Positions 8,588 through 16,876 of a stretch of DNA of 64,000 nt are shown piece after piece. Position numbers and translations under genes: made by a program. The notes beneath the pieces are model-generated. The model made no database searches. It worked only from the letters and a program-made list of their open reading frames with translations, and had not been told where the DNA came from. Source of the stretch: Winogradskyella flava (GTDB lineage: Bacteria; Bacteroidota; Bacteroidia; Flavobacteriales; Flavobacteriaceae); contig NZ_JACLCP010000004.1 in NCBI RefSeq assembly GCF_014243395.1, forward strand, positions 279,192 to 343,191. Reading direction: 5' to 3'. The stretch's first letter is position 1, and every line of letters begins with the position of its first letter.

Positions 8588-9337
8588 TTAAGCTTCTTCT
8601 GGTGCAGTTTTTAAAGATGAAGCAGCAACAGCTAGACCATATATCACTAGACCAAAGCCAATTTTGTTTACAGCATCACCGATATTGTAAATAACATCCA
8701 TATTTAGGCCTAATCCCGCTAAACCATCATACCAACCAGGTGTACCTGCCATATAGCCCAATGGATATATTGCCCATCCTACCAAGACAAACCAGCATAA
8801 TGTTTTGTGAGCACTTAATACAGCTCCTCCTGCTTGTTCTGCTAATTTTTTGGCTTCTCCGAACCAGATCATGTAAACAATGATAAAGTATGCAATACCA
8901 GAAATTAAACCCCAAAGCCAAGCTTGATCTCTGTATACAGCTTCTCCGAAATAGCCTGTAACTAGCATTATTACTGAAAAGAAAATGAGTTTCCACATTA
9001 AAGACTTTTTAGCACCTGCCACTTTGAGAATTAAATAGAACTCAACACACATCAATGGCACTGTAAGAATCCAATCGACATATCTGAAGAAAGTTGGTGA
9101 TTCCGAAAATGCGGCCCAGTAATCTCTCATATACCAATAGTGAACAGCTGCAATAAAAGTGATTAATCCTGAAACCAGGATTGAGGTTCTCCATTTTCTA
9201 TCAAAAGAATTCATTGATAAAAAGAAAAATGCCGAAGCGGCCATCATGGCCATACATCCTACAAAGAATGTAAAGCCGACATAGTCATCTGTAGCCATTT
9301 TGCCTACATCTGCTAATAAAACGGTTAGTAATTTCAT
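8588..9337 (-). CDS. Green-tuned proton-pumping proteorhodopsin
   Basis: 249 residues from ATG 9337, seven membrane helices. Helix C reads RYVDWILTVPLMCVEF: Asp88 (proton acceptor), Thr92 and Glu99 (proton donor) form the DTE triad of outward proton pumps. Met96 sits at the spectral-tuning site (position 105 of the classic numbering), which in flavobacteria goes with green absorption. The retinal lysine is Lys225 in DAVNKIGFG, and His66 is the conserved partner of the acceptor. It is divergent from blh, which makes retinal. A TTG at 9361 lies within the -7 promoter element and is not the start. Confidence 0.97.
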   Translation of the reverse strand: MKLLTVLLADVGKMATDDYVGFTFFVGCMAMMAASAFFFLSMNSFDRKWRTSILVSGLITFIAAVHYWYMRDYWAAFSESPTFFRYVDWILTVPLMCVEFYLILKVAGAKKSLMWKLIFFSVIMLVTGYFGEAVYRDQAWLWGLISGIAYFIIVYMIWFGEAKKLAEQAGGAVLSAHKTLCWFVLVGWAIYPLGYMAGTPGWYDGLAGLGLNMDVIYNIGDAVNKIGFGLVIYGLAVAASSLKTAPEEA

Positions 9338-9358
9338 GTTAATTATTTTTTGTTTAAG

Positions 9359-9366
9359 CAAATTTA
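9359..9366 (-). promoter_or_regulatory. -7 promoter element TAAATTTG of proteorhodopsin
   Basis: Read on the minus strand, TAAATTTG followed by C fits TAnnTTTG(C). It lies 21 bases before ATG 9337. Its TTG would be in frame with the gene. No clear TTG is seen at the -33 position in this very AT-rich gap. Confidence 0.5.
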
Positions 9367-9429
9367 AAAATTGTTAAACATAAAATGTTTAAAATTTTCA
9401 TAAAAAAATTAAACAAAATTTAATATTAC

Positions 9430-9437
9430 TAACTTTG
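9430..9437 (+). promoter_or_regulatory. -7 promoter element TAACTTTG of blh
   Basis: TAACTTTG ends 4 bases before ATG 9442, which predicts a leaderless or near-leaderless transcript, as for the globin gene. The roughly 100-bp gap to proteorhodopsin holds both divergent promoters. Confidence 0.5.
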
Positions 9438-9441
9438 TATT

Positions 9442-10311
9442 ATGAATTTCCCAACTTTTAATCTCATATTAACTGTTTTTCTGTTTTGGTTAACAATACA
9501 AATAGATGCATCCCATGAGGAGTATTTATCTTACTTTTTTATATTAACGGTCGGGATTATCCATGGTTCAAATGATATTTCACTCATTAAGGTTCTAACT
9601 CGAAATACTGGGTCATTAAAAAAGTATCTTTTATTATATGTTGTTGTAATATTAGCTACTATAGTTGCTTTTGTATCATTTCCATCCTTAGCACTTTTCT
9701 TTTTTATAATAGTGAGTTGTTACCATTTTGGTGAGCAACATTTTCATAATCAAGTTCAATCCCAGAATACATTTAGCAGGTTGTTGTTTTTTGGCTATGG
9801 TGTTTTAATATTTGGTTTACTTTTTTATTTTAACTCAGAAAATACCTCGATAATTATCAACGAGCTGATTGGTCATACTTTAAATGAAAATTATTTTCTC
9901 TGGTTTATGATCGCAGGAGCGATTTTAACTTTGGTATTTTTTATACATAGTATTAGAAACTTTAAATCTAGCTTTAATTATTTTCAGGAATTGTTTCTAA
10001 TCCTCTTGTTTGCGATACTTTTTAAAATGGCAGCATTATTATGGGCCTTTGCTATCTACTTTATAGTTTGGCATTCCATTCCTAGTTTGGTTGATCAGAT
10101 CGGAGCACTTTATGGTAAATCCAATAAGCTAAACGTAATTCAGTACATTAAATCGTCATTTGTCTATTGGTTGATCTCCATAGCCGGGTTATATATATTA
10201 TACTACACTACCAGCTATTTCGAGATACAATTTGTTACGATATTTTTTGCTTTCTTGGCAGCCATCACAATTCCTCATGTTGTTGTTATGTATTTTTTAA
10301 ATAAGAATTGA
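9442..10311 (+). CDS. blh: Brp/Blh-type beta-carotene 15,15'-dioxygenase
   Basis: 289 residues, about eight membrane helices. Blh cleaves beta-carotene into two retinal molecules, the chromophore of the neighbouring proteorhodopsin. The conserved iron-ligand-type histidines are visible: His41 in GIIHGSND, His95 and His100 in CYHFGEQHF, His211 in VWHSIPS and His279 in IPHVVV. Length and spacing fit bacterial Blh. It starts 105 bases from the proteorhodopsin ATG on the opposite strand. No carotenoid biosynthesis genes (crtEBIY) are in the window, so beta-carotene must come from a distant locus. Confidence 0.95.
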   Translation: MNFPTFNLILTVFLFWLTIQIDASHEEYLSYFFILTVGIIHGSNDISLIKVLTRNTGSLKKYLLLYVVVILATIVAFVSFPSLALFFFIIVSCYHFGEQHFHNQVQSQNTFSRLLFFGYGVLIFGLLFYFNSENTSIIINELIGHTLNENYFLWFMIAGAILTLVFFIHSIRNFKSSFNYFQELFLILLFAILFKMAALLWAFAIYFIVWHSIPSLVDQIGALYGKSNKLNVIQYIKSSFVYWLISIAGLYILYYTTSYFEIQFVTIFFAFLAAITIPHVVVMYFLNKN

Positions 10312-10356
10312 TTGCTAATGCTCCCATTTTAGATGACAAATTCCTATTTTTAACCT

Positions 10357-11502
10357 ATGAAAAAATTAGGACTAAACACAGTTTGTACGCATGTTGGTGA
10401 ACTAAAAGATGAACAATTTAAAGGAGCAGTTTCTCCTATGTATCTTAGTTCTTCATATGAGTTTCTAGATGTCGATGTAAAGCGCTATCCACGCTACTTT
10501 AACACACCAAATCAAGAGTATTTGTCTAAAAAGATTGCGGCCTTAGAGCATACGGAAGCCGCTATGATATTTGGTTCAGGTATGGCGGCGATAAGTACTA
10601 TGTTCTTGGCTTTTTTGCAACAAGGAGATCATTTGGTCGTTCAGAATACATTGTATGGAGGAACAGTTAATTTTATTAAAGAGGAATTTCCGAAATATGG
10701 TATTGAGTATACTTTTACTAATGGCTACAGGGTTGAAGATTTCGAAAATGCTATTCAACCAAATACAAAATTGATTCATATCGAAACGCCATCAAATCCA
10801 TTAATGACTATTACCGATATTGAAGCTATTGCTAAACTTGGAAAATCTAAAGACATATTGACATCCATGGATAACACATTCGCGTCTCCCGTAAATCAGA
10901 ATCCTATAGATTTTGGAATTGATATGGTGATGCATTCGGCAACCAAGTATTTCGGTGGTCATAGTGACATTTGTGCAGGAGCGGTTGCGAGTAATGCCGA
11001 ACATATAGAGCGCATTTGGAACGTAGGAAAGAATCTTGGTGGAAGTTTAAGCGACATGACCGTTTGGATGTTGGAGCGTAGCATGAAAACATTAGGACTA
11101 AGAGTAAAGGCACAAACAAAAAATGCCATGAGACTTGCAAAATGGTTGAATAAACATCCTAAGGTTTCTAAAGTCTATTATCCAGGTTTAAAGTCCCATC
11201 CTGAATATAAACTGGCTAAATCCCAAATGAAAGGGTTTGGAGCTATGTTGTCTTTTGAATTGACTGAGGATCTGGATTCCTATCAATTTCAGAAACAACT
11301 ACAATTGATAAAGTCTTCTATGAGTTTGGCTGGTATAGAAAGCACAGTAATTTCACCTCATCTAACATCTCATGCTTTGCTCTCTCAAGAAGAAAGGGAT
11401 GCTATTGGTATAAGTGACCAATTGATTCGTTTTTCAGTTGGCATTGAAGATATTAAGGATATTAAACGCGATTTTAATCACGCTATAGCTGCGTTAACGT
11501 AG
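10357..11502 (+). CDS. Trans-sulfuration family PLP enzyme (Cys/Met metabolism)
   Basis: 381 residues. The PLP lysine is in HSATKYFGGHSD (near residue 197). Other family marks are YPRYFNTPN near the N-terminus, GSGMAAIST (phosphate cup), NTLYGGT and DNTFASPVNQNP. The C-terminal SVGIEDI is typical of cystathionine gamma-synthase, cystathionine beta/gamma-lyase and methionine gamma-lyase, which cannot be separated from sequence by eye. It begins 46 bases after blh on the same strand, and its 3' end overlaps the convergent DUF2490 gene by 20 bases. Confidence 0.85.
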   Translation: MKKLGLNTVCTHVGELKDEQFKGAVSPMYLSSSYEFLDVDVKRYPRYFNTPNQEYLSKKIAALEHTEAAMIFGSGMAAISTMFLAFLQQGDHLVVQNTLYGGTVNFIKEEFPKYGIEYTFTNGYRVEDFENAIQPNTKLIHIETPSNPLMTITDIEAIAKLGKSKDILTSMDNTFASPVNQNPIDFGIDMVMHSATKYFGGHSDICAGAVASNAEHIERIWNVGKNLGGSLSDMTVWMLERSMKTLGLRVKAQTKNAMRLAKWLNKHPKVSKVYYPGLKSHPEYKLAKSQMKGFGAMLSFELTEDLDSYQFQKQLQLIKSSMSLAGIESTVISPHLTSHALLSQEERDAIGISDQLIRFSVGIEDIKDIKRDFNHAIAALT

Positions 11503-12172
11503 TTTTCGATTTTCTGTAATTGGTTTGAAAATTAATACCGATTTGTATTCGATTAAGTCGATTTTTTCTAATATGCTGACTTAAATAACCAAGTTGAATT
11601 TGAGAATTTTTTAAGACATTGATTCCTATACCTGAATAGAATCTGTTTTCATGAAAAACCTGATTTTGAAAGTTTACAAAAGGTTCATCGGATACTAATA
11701 CAAAGAATGTTTTATTTAAATCATATTTAAGACTTAGTCTATATCTAAATCTGTTTTGCAGTTCGTTTCTGTCATTAAAGTCTAAAAAACGTTGTTCCAA
11801 TCGTCCACGATGTTGAAGTCTAACTTTCCCAACATTTTGCTTGTAGACATATTGTTCAAAAATTCTATGTTCATGAATATTGGGCATATTATCAAATTCG
11901 AAAACAGTATCAATATCTAAATAGGCATAGCCTAAGCCTACAGAGGATTTTGAATCTAAATGGTAGCTGCCACGCAATGATGCAAACACCAGATTATAGT
12001 TTGAAGACGCTTCGTAAAACCGCAATTCCCCATAAGGTGTAATACTGAATCTCTCACTCAAACGATGATTACTCCCATAAGTATACCAAGAGCCCAAGGC
12101 ATCTTCGGAGTGGTTTTGAGAACATAAGATTTGAAAGGTAAGTAGGGCAAATAAGAGTAAAAATCGCTTCAC
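11483..12172 (-). CDS. DUF2490 outer-membrane beta-barrel-like protein
   Basis: 229 residues with a signal peptide (MKRFLLLFALLTFQILCSQ). The rest alternates hydrophobic and polar residues with many aromatic residues, ending in strand-like repeats, as expected of a small outer-membrane barrel. LGSWYTYGSNHRLSERF is typical of DUF2490. The role of this family is unknown. The 3' end runs 20 bases into the convergent PLP enzyme gene. A perfect hairpin lies between this gene and pckA. Confidence 0.75.
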   Translation of the reverse strand: MKRFLLLFALLTFQILCSQNHSEDALGSWYTYGSNHRLSERFSITPYGELRFYEASSNYNLVFASLRGSYHLDSKSSVGLGYAYLDIDTVFEFDNMPNIHEHRIFEQYVYKQNVGKVRLQHRGRLEQRFLDFNDRNELQNRFRYRLSLKYDLNKTFFVLVSDEPFVNFQNQVFHENRFYSGIGINVLKNSQIQLGYLSQHIRKNRLNRIQIGINFQTNYRKSKTTLTQL

Positions 12173-12191
12173 TTTAAAACTATTTGAATTA

Positions 12192-12219
12192 GAAAAGAGC
12201 CCATTTCTGGGCTCTTTTC
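12192..12219. terminator. Perfect 12-bp hairpin terminator downstream of pckA
   Basis: GAAAAGAGCCCA (12192-12203), loop TTTC, TGGGCTCTTTTC (12208-12219). The A/T-rich outer arm gives a U-run in either direction. It lies 14 bases after the pckA stop on the minus strand and is its likely terminator. Confidence 0.85.
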
Positions 12220-12232
12220 AGTCATGGAATTA

Positions 12233-13870
12233 TTAAACATGGTCACCTAAATGATGATGCTCATCAATTAAAGGACCGCCTCCTATGATTTGGTCAGAAG
12301 CTTCACTTGCAAATTTTTCAAAATTCAAGTGGAAAGAGTGTGCTAACTGAATAGCCTTGCTTATATAACCTCCTTTTTGTAACCAAGTATTCATTGGGTC
12401 TAATATTTCAGTTGGAACATTAGGAATGTATTTTGGCATGTTTAGTCCAAATATTGGATGTTGTTCATAATCTACATTGTCTAAATCTCCCCTAAGGATA
12501 GCAGTAATCATTGCTCTGGTGTATTTTAGTTTTATACGAGAACCAACACCATAAGGACCGCCACTCCAGCCTGTGTTTAGTAACCAAACATTAACACCTG
12601 CTTCTTGCATTTTTTTGCTTAGCATTTCGGCGTATTTAGTTGGGTGTAATGGCATAAATGGCTCTCCAAAACATGCAGAGAATGATGGTACGGGCTCTGT
12701 AATACCTGCTTCTGTACCTGCTACTTTAGCTGTATAACCTGAAATAAAGTGATAAGCAGCTTGTCCAGGTGTTAACTTAGATACTGGAGGTAATACACCA
12801 AAAGCGTCACAGGTCAAGAAGAAAATATTCTTAGGATTATCTGCGTAAGATGATTCTTGTATGTTATCAATGTGATAAATAGGGTAACTTACACGTGTGT
12901 TTTGTGTAATACTACTATCCATATAATCTACCTCGCCATTATCCTTAAAGACTACATTCTCTAGTATAGCACCAGGCTTAATTGCTCTATAGATGTCTGG
13001 CTCTTTTTCTTCAGTTAGGTCAATGACTTTTGCGTAACAACCACCTTCAAAATTAAAGATTCTATTTTCAGCTGTCCAACCATGCTCATCGTCACCAATC
13101 AATTTACGATCTGGATCTGCAGATAATGTGGTCTTTCCTGTACCAGAAAGCCCAAAGAATATAGCGGTATCACCTTCTTCACCTACATTGGCAGAACAGT
13201 GCATTGGCAAAACGTTTTTATCTACGGGTAAGATCATGTTTAATGCAGAGAAAATACCTTTCTTCATTTCACCTGTATAAGCAGAGCCACCAACTAGTGC
13301 AACTTTTTTAGTGAAGTTTAAAATTGAAAAGTTGCCTTGTCTTAGTCCATGATTTTTAGGATTTGGGCACTCATAACCTGGTGCGCACAGTACTAACCAC
13401 TCTTCTTCGAAATTCTCTAATTCCGATTCGTCGGGTCTTAAGAACATGTTATAAATAAACATATTAGACCAAGGATATTCGGTAATAGTTCTTACATTCA
13501 TTTTGTATGCAGGATCAGCACAAACGTAACCATCTCTTACGTAGATTTCTTTTCCACTTAGATAGTTTTCAATTTCCGTTTGCAAGAAATCAAAATTCTC
13601 AGGAGAAATTCCTTTATTTGTTTTTCCCCACCAAACACGATCTTTGGTATAATCGTCTTTTACTAAAAAACGATCTTGAGGAGAACGTCCTGTAAATTTA
13701 CCTGTGTTAATGGCTAAGGTGCCATTGTTGGTTTCTTTTCCCATTCCTTTTTCTACGGTAATGGCTTGTAATTTTTCTGGAGATAAGTTCCAATGTGCAT
13801 TGGTGTCTTTCAATCCGTACTTTGTAAGGTCTCTAGTTTTCATAATTGGCTTTTTTAATAATGTTTCCAT
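12233..13870 (-). CDS. pckA: Phosphoenolpyruvate carboxykinase (ATP)
   Basis: 545 residues, the usual size. It converts oxaloacetate and ATP to phosphoenolpyruvate, CO2 and ADP, the entry step of gluconeogenesis. The kinase-1a P-loop GLSGTGKTT is at residues 240-248, the metal-binding GDDEHGW at about 259-265, and the substrate-binding NTGKFTGRSP at about 55-64. Start at 13870 keeps a short leader; Met10 (13843) is an alternative. The SLC13 transporter gene lies 32 bases upstream on the same strand, so uptake of a C4 acid and PEP formation may be linked. Confidence 0.96.
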   Translation of the reverse strand: METLLKKPIMKTRDLTKYGLKDTNAHWNLSPEKLQAITVEKGMGKETNNGTLAINTGKFTGRSPQDRFLVKDDYTKDRVWWGKTNKGISPENFDFLQTEIENYLSGKEIYVRDGYVCADPAYKMNVRTITEYPWSNMFIYNMFLRPDESELENFEEEWLVLCAPGYECPNPKNHGLRQGNFSILNFTKKVALVGGSAYTGEMKKGIFSALNMILPVDKNVLPMHCSANVGEEGDTAIFFGLSGTGKTTLSADPDRKLIGDDEHGWTAENRIFNFEGGCYAKVIDLTEEKEPDIYRAIKPGAILENVVFKDNGEVDYMDSSITQNTRVSYPIYHIDNIQESSYADNPKNIFFLTCDAFGVLPPVSKLTPGQAAYHFISGYTAKVAGTEAGITEPVPSFSACFGEPFMPLHPTKYAEMLSKKMQEAGVNVWLLNTGWSGGPYGVGSRIKLKYTRAMITAILRGDLDNVDYEQHPIFGLNMPKYIPNVPTEILDPMNTWLQKGGYISKAIQLAHSFHLNFEKFASEASDQIIGGGPLIDEHHHLGDHV

Positions 13871-13902
13871 GATTTAATACTATTATAATTCGACTTTCGA
13901 TT

Positions 13903-15741
13903 TTAAAATGGCCATATCAATGGCACTAATACTAATGTTGTTACTAGAAAGAGTAGGAGTAAAGGAGCACCTACTCTGACATAATCTATAAACCTATAAC
14001 CGCCAGCAGTCATTACCATAGCGTTTGTGGTGGTGCCAACTGGTGTTAAAAAAGCGGTTGAAGCGCTTATGGCAACAGCAATCATAAAAGGTGCTGCAGA
14101 CAGACTTAGTGTATTGGCTGCTATTATTACAATTGGTGCCATTAATACTGCTGTTGCAGAATTATTAATGACTTGACTAAACGTTGTGGTTAGAAGAAAA
14201 ACGCCTCCTAGAAGTACAATTGGATGTAGACTTCCCAGTGAATCCACAAGGCCATTTGCTATAAGTTTTGCGGTTCCTGTTTTTTGAAGTGCCAGTCCCA
14301 TAGGTATCATTGCCGCAATCATTACAACACTAATCCAACTAATACCCTTGTAAGCCTTTGTAATTGGAACACAACCCGTTATTAGAACAATACCAGCAGC
14401 GATTAAAGCTGCAATGGCACCTGGTACTATTTTAAAAACCAGTAAAAGGATCATTAGAACTAAAGCAAATACTGCTATATAAGACTTATGGGTAAGGTTG
14501 GTTACCGTTTTTGCCATACCTTCTGGACTGCCGCATATAACCAAGTTTTCATGATGCTCTTTTAATTGTTCAATATCACTCCAAATACCTCTGACCAAGA
14601 ACGCGTCACCTGCTTTCACTCTTATATCTCTCTCAACTAAAGGTTTATTATTACGTGATGCAGCCATTAATTGTACGCCAAAACGTTTAAAGAAGTTTCC
14701 AAGCCTAATTTTTCTACCTACTAAAACAGATTTTGGAGTTACTAAGACTTCAGTCATACCAACCTCTTGATTAATAAGGTTATTTCTTAACTCATCTGCA
14801 ATTGGTTCTAATGGTAATAGACCTAATCTAAATTTGATCATTAATGCATTTATGGCTTCTGTATGCCCTTTGACAGTAATAATGTCGTGATAAAGGAACT
14901 CTGTAGAATTTGTTGGAAACTCTATAAATGGTTCATTTCCTTTTATTAGACTAGGATGTCTTCTTTTAATTCTTAGAATAGATACATTATGTTCATTCTC
15001 AAAATTCCAATCTCCAATTTTTGTGCGTAATAAGGGAGAAACCGAACGTACTCTGAGTCTATAATAATCATCATCTACTTTATAGGCTTCAATCCATTTA
15101 TGTAGTGTTGTACTTATATCAACAGGTTTGTTATTGGTTTTGTTACTTGGAAGTAGTCGATAACCTACAAATCTAAAATATATTAGTGCAATAAGAAGAA
15201 GTGGTAAACCTATTAATGCGAACTCAAAGAAAGAAAACCCTTCTAAGCCACTGTTTAACATGGTATTATTAACTATAATGTTTGGAGGCGTTCCTGTTAG
15301 TGTTAATAATCCACCAGTATTAGATCCAAAAGCCACAGGCATTAAGAGTTTAGATGGTAAAGTTCCAATGCTCCATGCTGAAGATATGGTTACTGGCATT
15401 AATGTGGCAACAGTACCAGTATTACTAACAACCCCAGACAGTATACCAGAGCCTAATGTTGTTATTAATAAGAGTTTAGATGTGCTTTTGCCTGCCATTT
15501 TAATGAATTTCTGACCTGCTAAAGCTGTCCAACCCGTTTGTGACAGTCCTTCTCCTATAATAAATAAAGCGGCAATCATAATCACGGTAGGATTGCTGAA
15601 ACCGCTTAGTGTTTCCGTTAAATCTAAGATTCCAAATAGAAAAAGACTTAACATTGAAATCAGAGCAATAATGTCTGGTGTAAATTTGCCCCAAATAAAA
15701 AGAACTATTGTAATGATTAGGATTGCCAGCATTAGATTCAT
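13903..15741 (-). CDS. SLC13-family anion transporter with two TrkA-C domains
   Basis: 612 residues. Membrane segments in the N-terminal 200 residues and again from about 400 to the end fit the divalent anion:Na+ symporter fold; SNTGTVATLMPV and NNSATAVLMAPI are the paired re-entrant SNT/NSA-type motifs. Two soluble RCK_C (TrkA-C) domains lie between (about 215-380). Substrates could be sulfate or dicarboxylates. Placement immediately upstream of pckA on the same strand favours a dicarboxylate, but this is inference. Confidence 0.85.
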   Translation of the reverse strand: MNLMLAILIITIVLFIWGKFTPDIIALISMLSLFLFGILDLTETLSGFSNPTVIMIAALFIIGEGLSQTGWTALAGQKFIKMAGKSTSKLLLITTLGSGILSGVVSNTGTVATLMPVTISSAWSIGTLPSKLLMPVAFGSNTGGLLTLTGTPPNIIVNNTMLNSGLEGFSFFEFALIGLPLLLIALIYFRFVGYRLLPSNKTNNKPVDISTTLHKWIEAYKVDDDYYRLRVRSVSPLLRTKIGDWNFENEHNVSILRIKRRHPSLIKGNEPFIEFPTNSTEFLYHDIITVKGHTEAINALMIKFRLGLLPLEPIADELRNNLINQEVGMTEVLVTPKSVLVGRKIRLGNFFKRFGVQLMAASRNNKPLVERDIRVKAGDAFLVRGIWSDIEQLKEHHENLVICGSPEGMAKTVTNLTHKSYIAVFALVLMILLLVFKIVPGAIAALIAAGIVLITGCVPITKAYKGISWISVVMIAAMIPMGLALQKTGTAKLIANGLVDSLGSLHPIVLLGGVFLLTTTFSQVINNSATAVLMAPIVIIAANTLSLSAAPFMIAVAISASTAFLTPVGTTTNAMVMTAGGYRFIDYVRVGAPLLLLFLVTTLVLVPLIWPF

Positions 15742-15929
15742 AATAGTATGCTCTGTAATTATAGTGTAAAGTTACAGGCTATAGAAGGCAATTATTATGA
15801 CGAATGTCATGCTTTTATGGAATTACAAATTTTTCAATTTTGACTATTAAATTTTAAAGAAGTTTGGATATAAAATAGACGATAACGTTTGCGAAATAAA
15901 AAGAAAGCGAGAATCTACCTTCTTTTTAA

Positions 15930-15937
15930 TATTTTTG
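15930..15937 (+). promoter_or_regulatory. -7 promoter element TATTTTTG before bshB1
   Basis: TATTTTTG fits TAnnTTTG and lies 24 bases before ATG 15962. Its TTG is in frame with bshB1 and could be mis-called as a start, nine codons too early. Confidence 0.5.
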
Positions 15938-15961
15938 ACATTAGAGAAAAATACAAATCTT

Positions 15962-16684
15962 ATGAAATTAGACATTTTAGCCATTGGAGCACATCCAGAT
16001 GATGTGGAATTAGGATGTGGAGCAACCATCGCAAAAGAAGTAGCCAGTGGTAAAAAAGTTGGAATTATAGATTTAACACGTGGAGAATTAGGAACAAGAG
16101 GAACTGCCGAAACCCGTGATGAAGAGTCCTTCAATTCGGCTAAAATTTTAGGTGTGCATAGTCGGATTAATATGAGATTTGCAGATGGTTTCTTTGTCAA
16201 TGATAGAAAACATCAATTAGAACTGATAAAGATGATAAGGTATTACAAACCAGAAATTGTTTTGTGTAATGCTATTGAAGATAGACATATCGATCATGGT
16301 AAAGGAAGTCAATTGGTCAGTGATGCATGTTTTTTAAGTGGATTAAGAAAAATAGAGACCGTGCACAATGATGAAACCTCCATTCAAGAACCATGGCGAC
16401 CAAAGACGATATACCATTATATACAATGGAACGATTTAGAACCAGATATCATTGTTGATGTTTCTGGATTTATGGCTAAAAAGATGGAATCTGTGCTAGC
16501 GTACAAAACACAGTTTTATGATCCCAACAGTAATGAACCGCAAACACCAATATCCAGTAAAAACTTTACAGATAGCATTGAATATAGAGCTCGAAACCTA
16601 GGTAGGCTCATGGGAGCAGAACATGGAGAGGGTTTTACTGTTGAACGTTATCCAGCTGTCGATTCTTTGTTTGATTTAAAATAA
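15962..16684 (+). CDS. bshB1: Bacillithiol biosynthesis deacetylase BshB1
   Basis: 240 residues from ATG 15962. The zinc-binding motif GAHPDDVELGCG is at residues 8-19 and a second histidine lies in EDRHIDHGKGS. The R-x-E-x-A-like MRFADGFF and the C-terminal GAEHGEGFTVERY are typical of BshB1. The enzyme removes acetate from GlcNAc-malate, the middle step in making the thiol bacillithiol. BshA and BshC are not in this window. It is followed by tRNA-His. Confidence 0.92.
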   Translation: MKLDILAIGAHPDDVELGCGATIAKEVASGKKVGIIDLTRGELGTRGTAETRDEESFNSAKILGVHSRINMRFADGFFVNDRKHQLELIKMIRYYKPEIVLCNAIEDRHIDHGKGSQLVSDACFLSGLRKIETVHNDETSIQEPWRPKTIYHYIQWNDLEPDIIVDVSGFMAKKMESVLAYKTQFYDPNSNEPQTPISSKNFTDSIEYRARNLGRLMGAEHGEGFTVERYPAVDSLFDLK

Positions 16685-16697
16685 GTAAAGAAAACGT

Positions 16698-16728
16698 TTT
16701 GTAGAAAAACGCAAATAATTTACATTTG
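16698..16728 (+). promoter_or_regulatory. Canonical Bacteroidota promoter of tRNA-His
   Basis: TTG (16699-16701), a 19-base spacer, and TACATTTG (16721-16728) followed by C fit the housekeeping sigma consensus of the phylum exactly. The tRNA begins 17 bases downstream. Confidence 0.8.
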
Positions 16729-16744
16729 CAGTCCTAATTAAAAT

Positions 16745-16819
16745 GGTGGTTGTAGCTCAGTTGGTTAGAGCGTCGGTTTGTGGTACCGAAAGTCGCCGGT
16801 TCGAGCCCGGTCTTCCACC
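16745..16819 (+). tRNA. tRNA-His (anticodon GTG)
   Basis: Cloverleaf reads clearly: extra G at -1 (16745) opposite C73 (16819), D arm GCTC, anticodon loop TTGTGGT with GTG, T loop TTCGAGC with stem GCCGG/CCGGT. The acceptor stem GTGGTTG/CTTCCAC pairs at positions 1-4 and 7, but 5-68 and 6-67 are U-U. It has its own promoter and terminator. Confidence 0.95.
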
Positions 16820-16827
16820 CAAAAAGT

Positions 16828-16856
16828 AAGCCTTTCAGAAATGAAAGGCTTTTTTG
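16828..16856 (+). terminator. tRNA-His terminator
   Basis: AAGCCTTTCA (16828-16837), loop GAAA, TGAAAGGCTT (16842-16851), then T-run. It is a textbook intrinsic terminator 9 bases after the tRNA. Confidence 0.9.
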
Positions 16857-16876
16857 TATATCAATAAGAAGGATGT

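Noticed and set aside
15847..16200. 117-codon minus-strand frame over bshB1
   Set aside because: bshB1 has intact motifs on the plus strand and this frame has no recognisable features.
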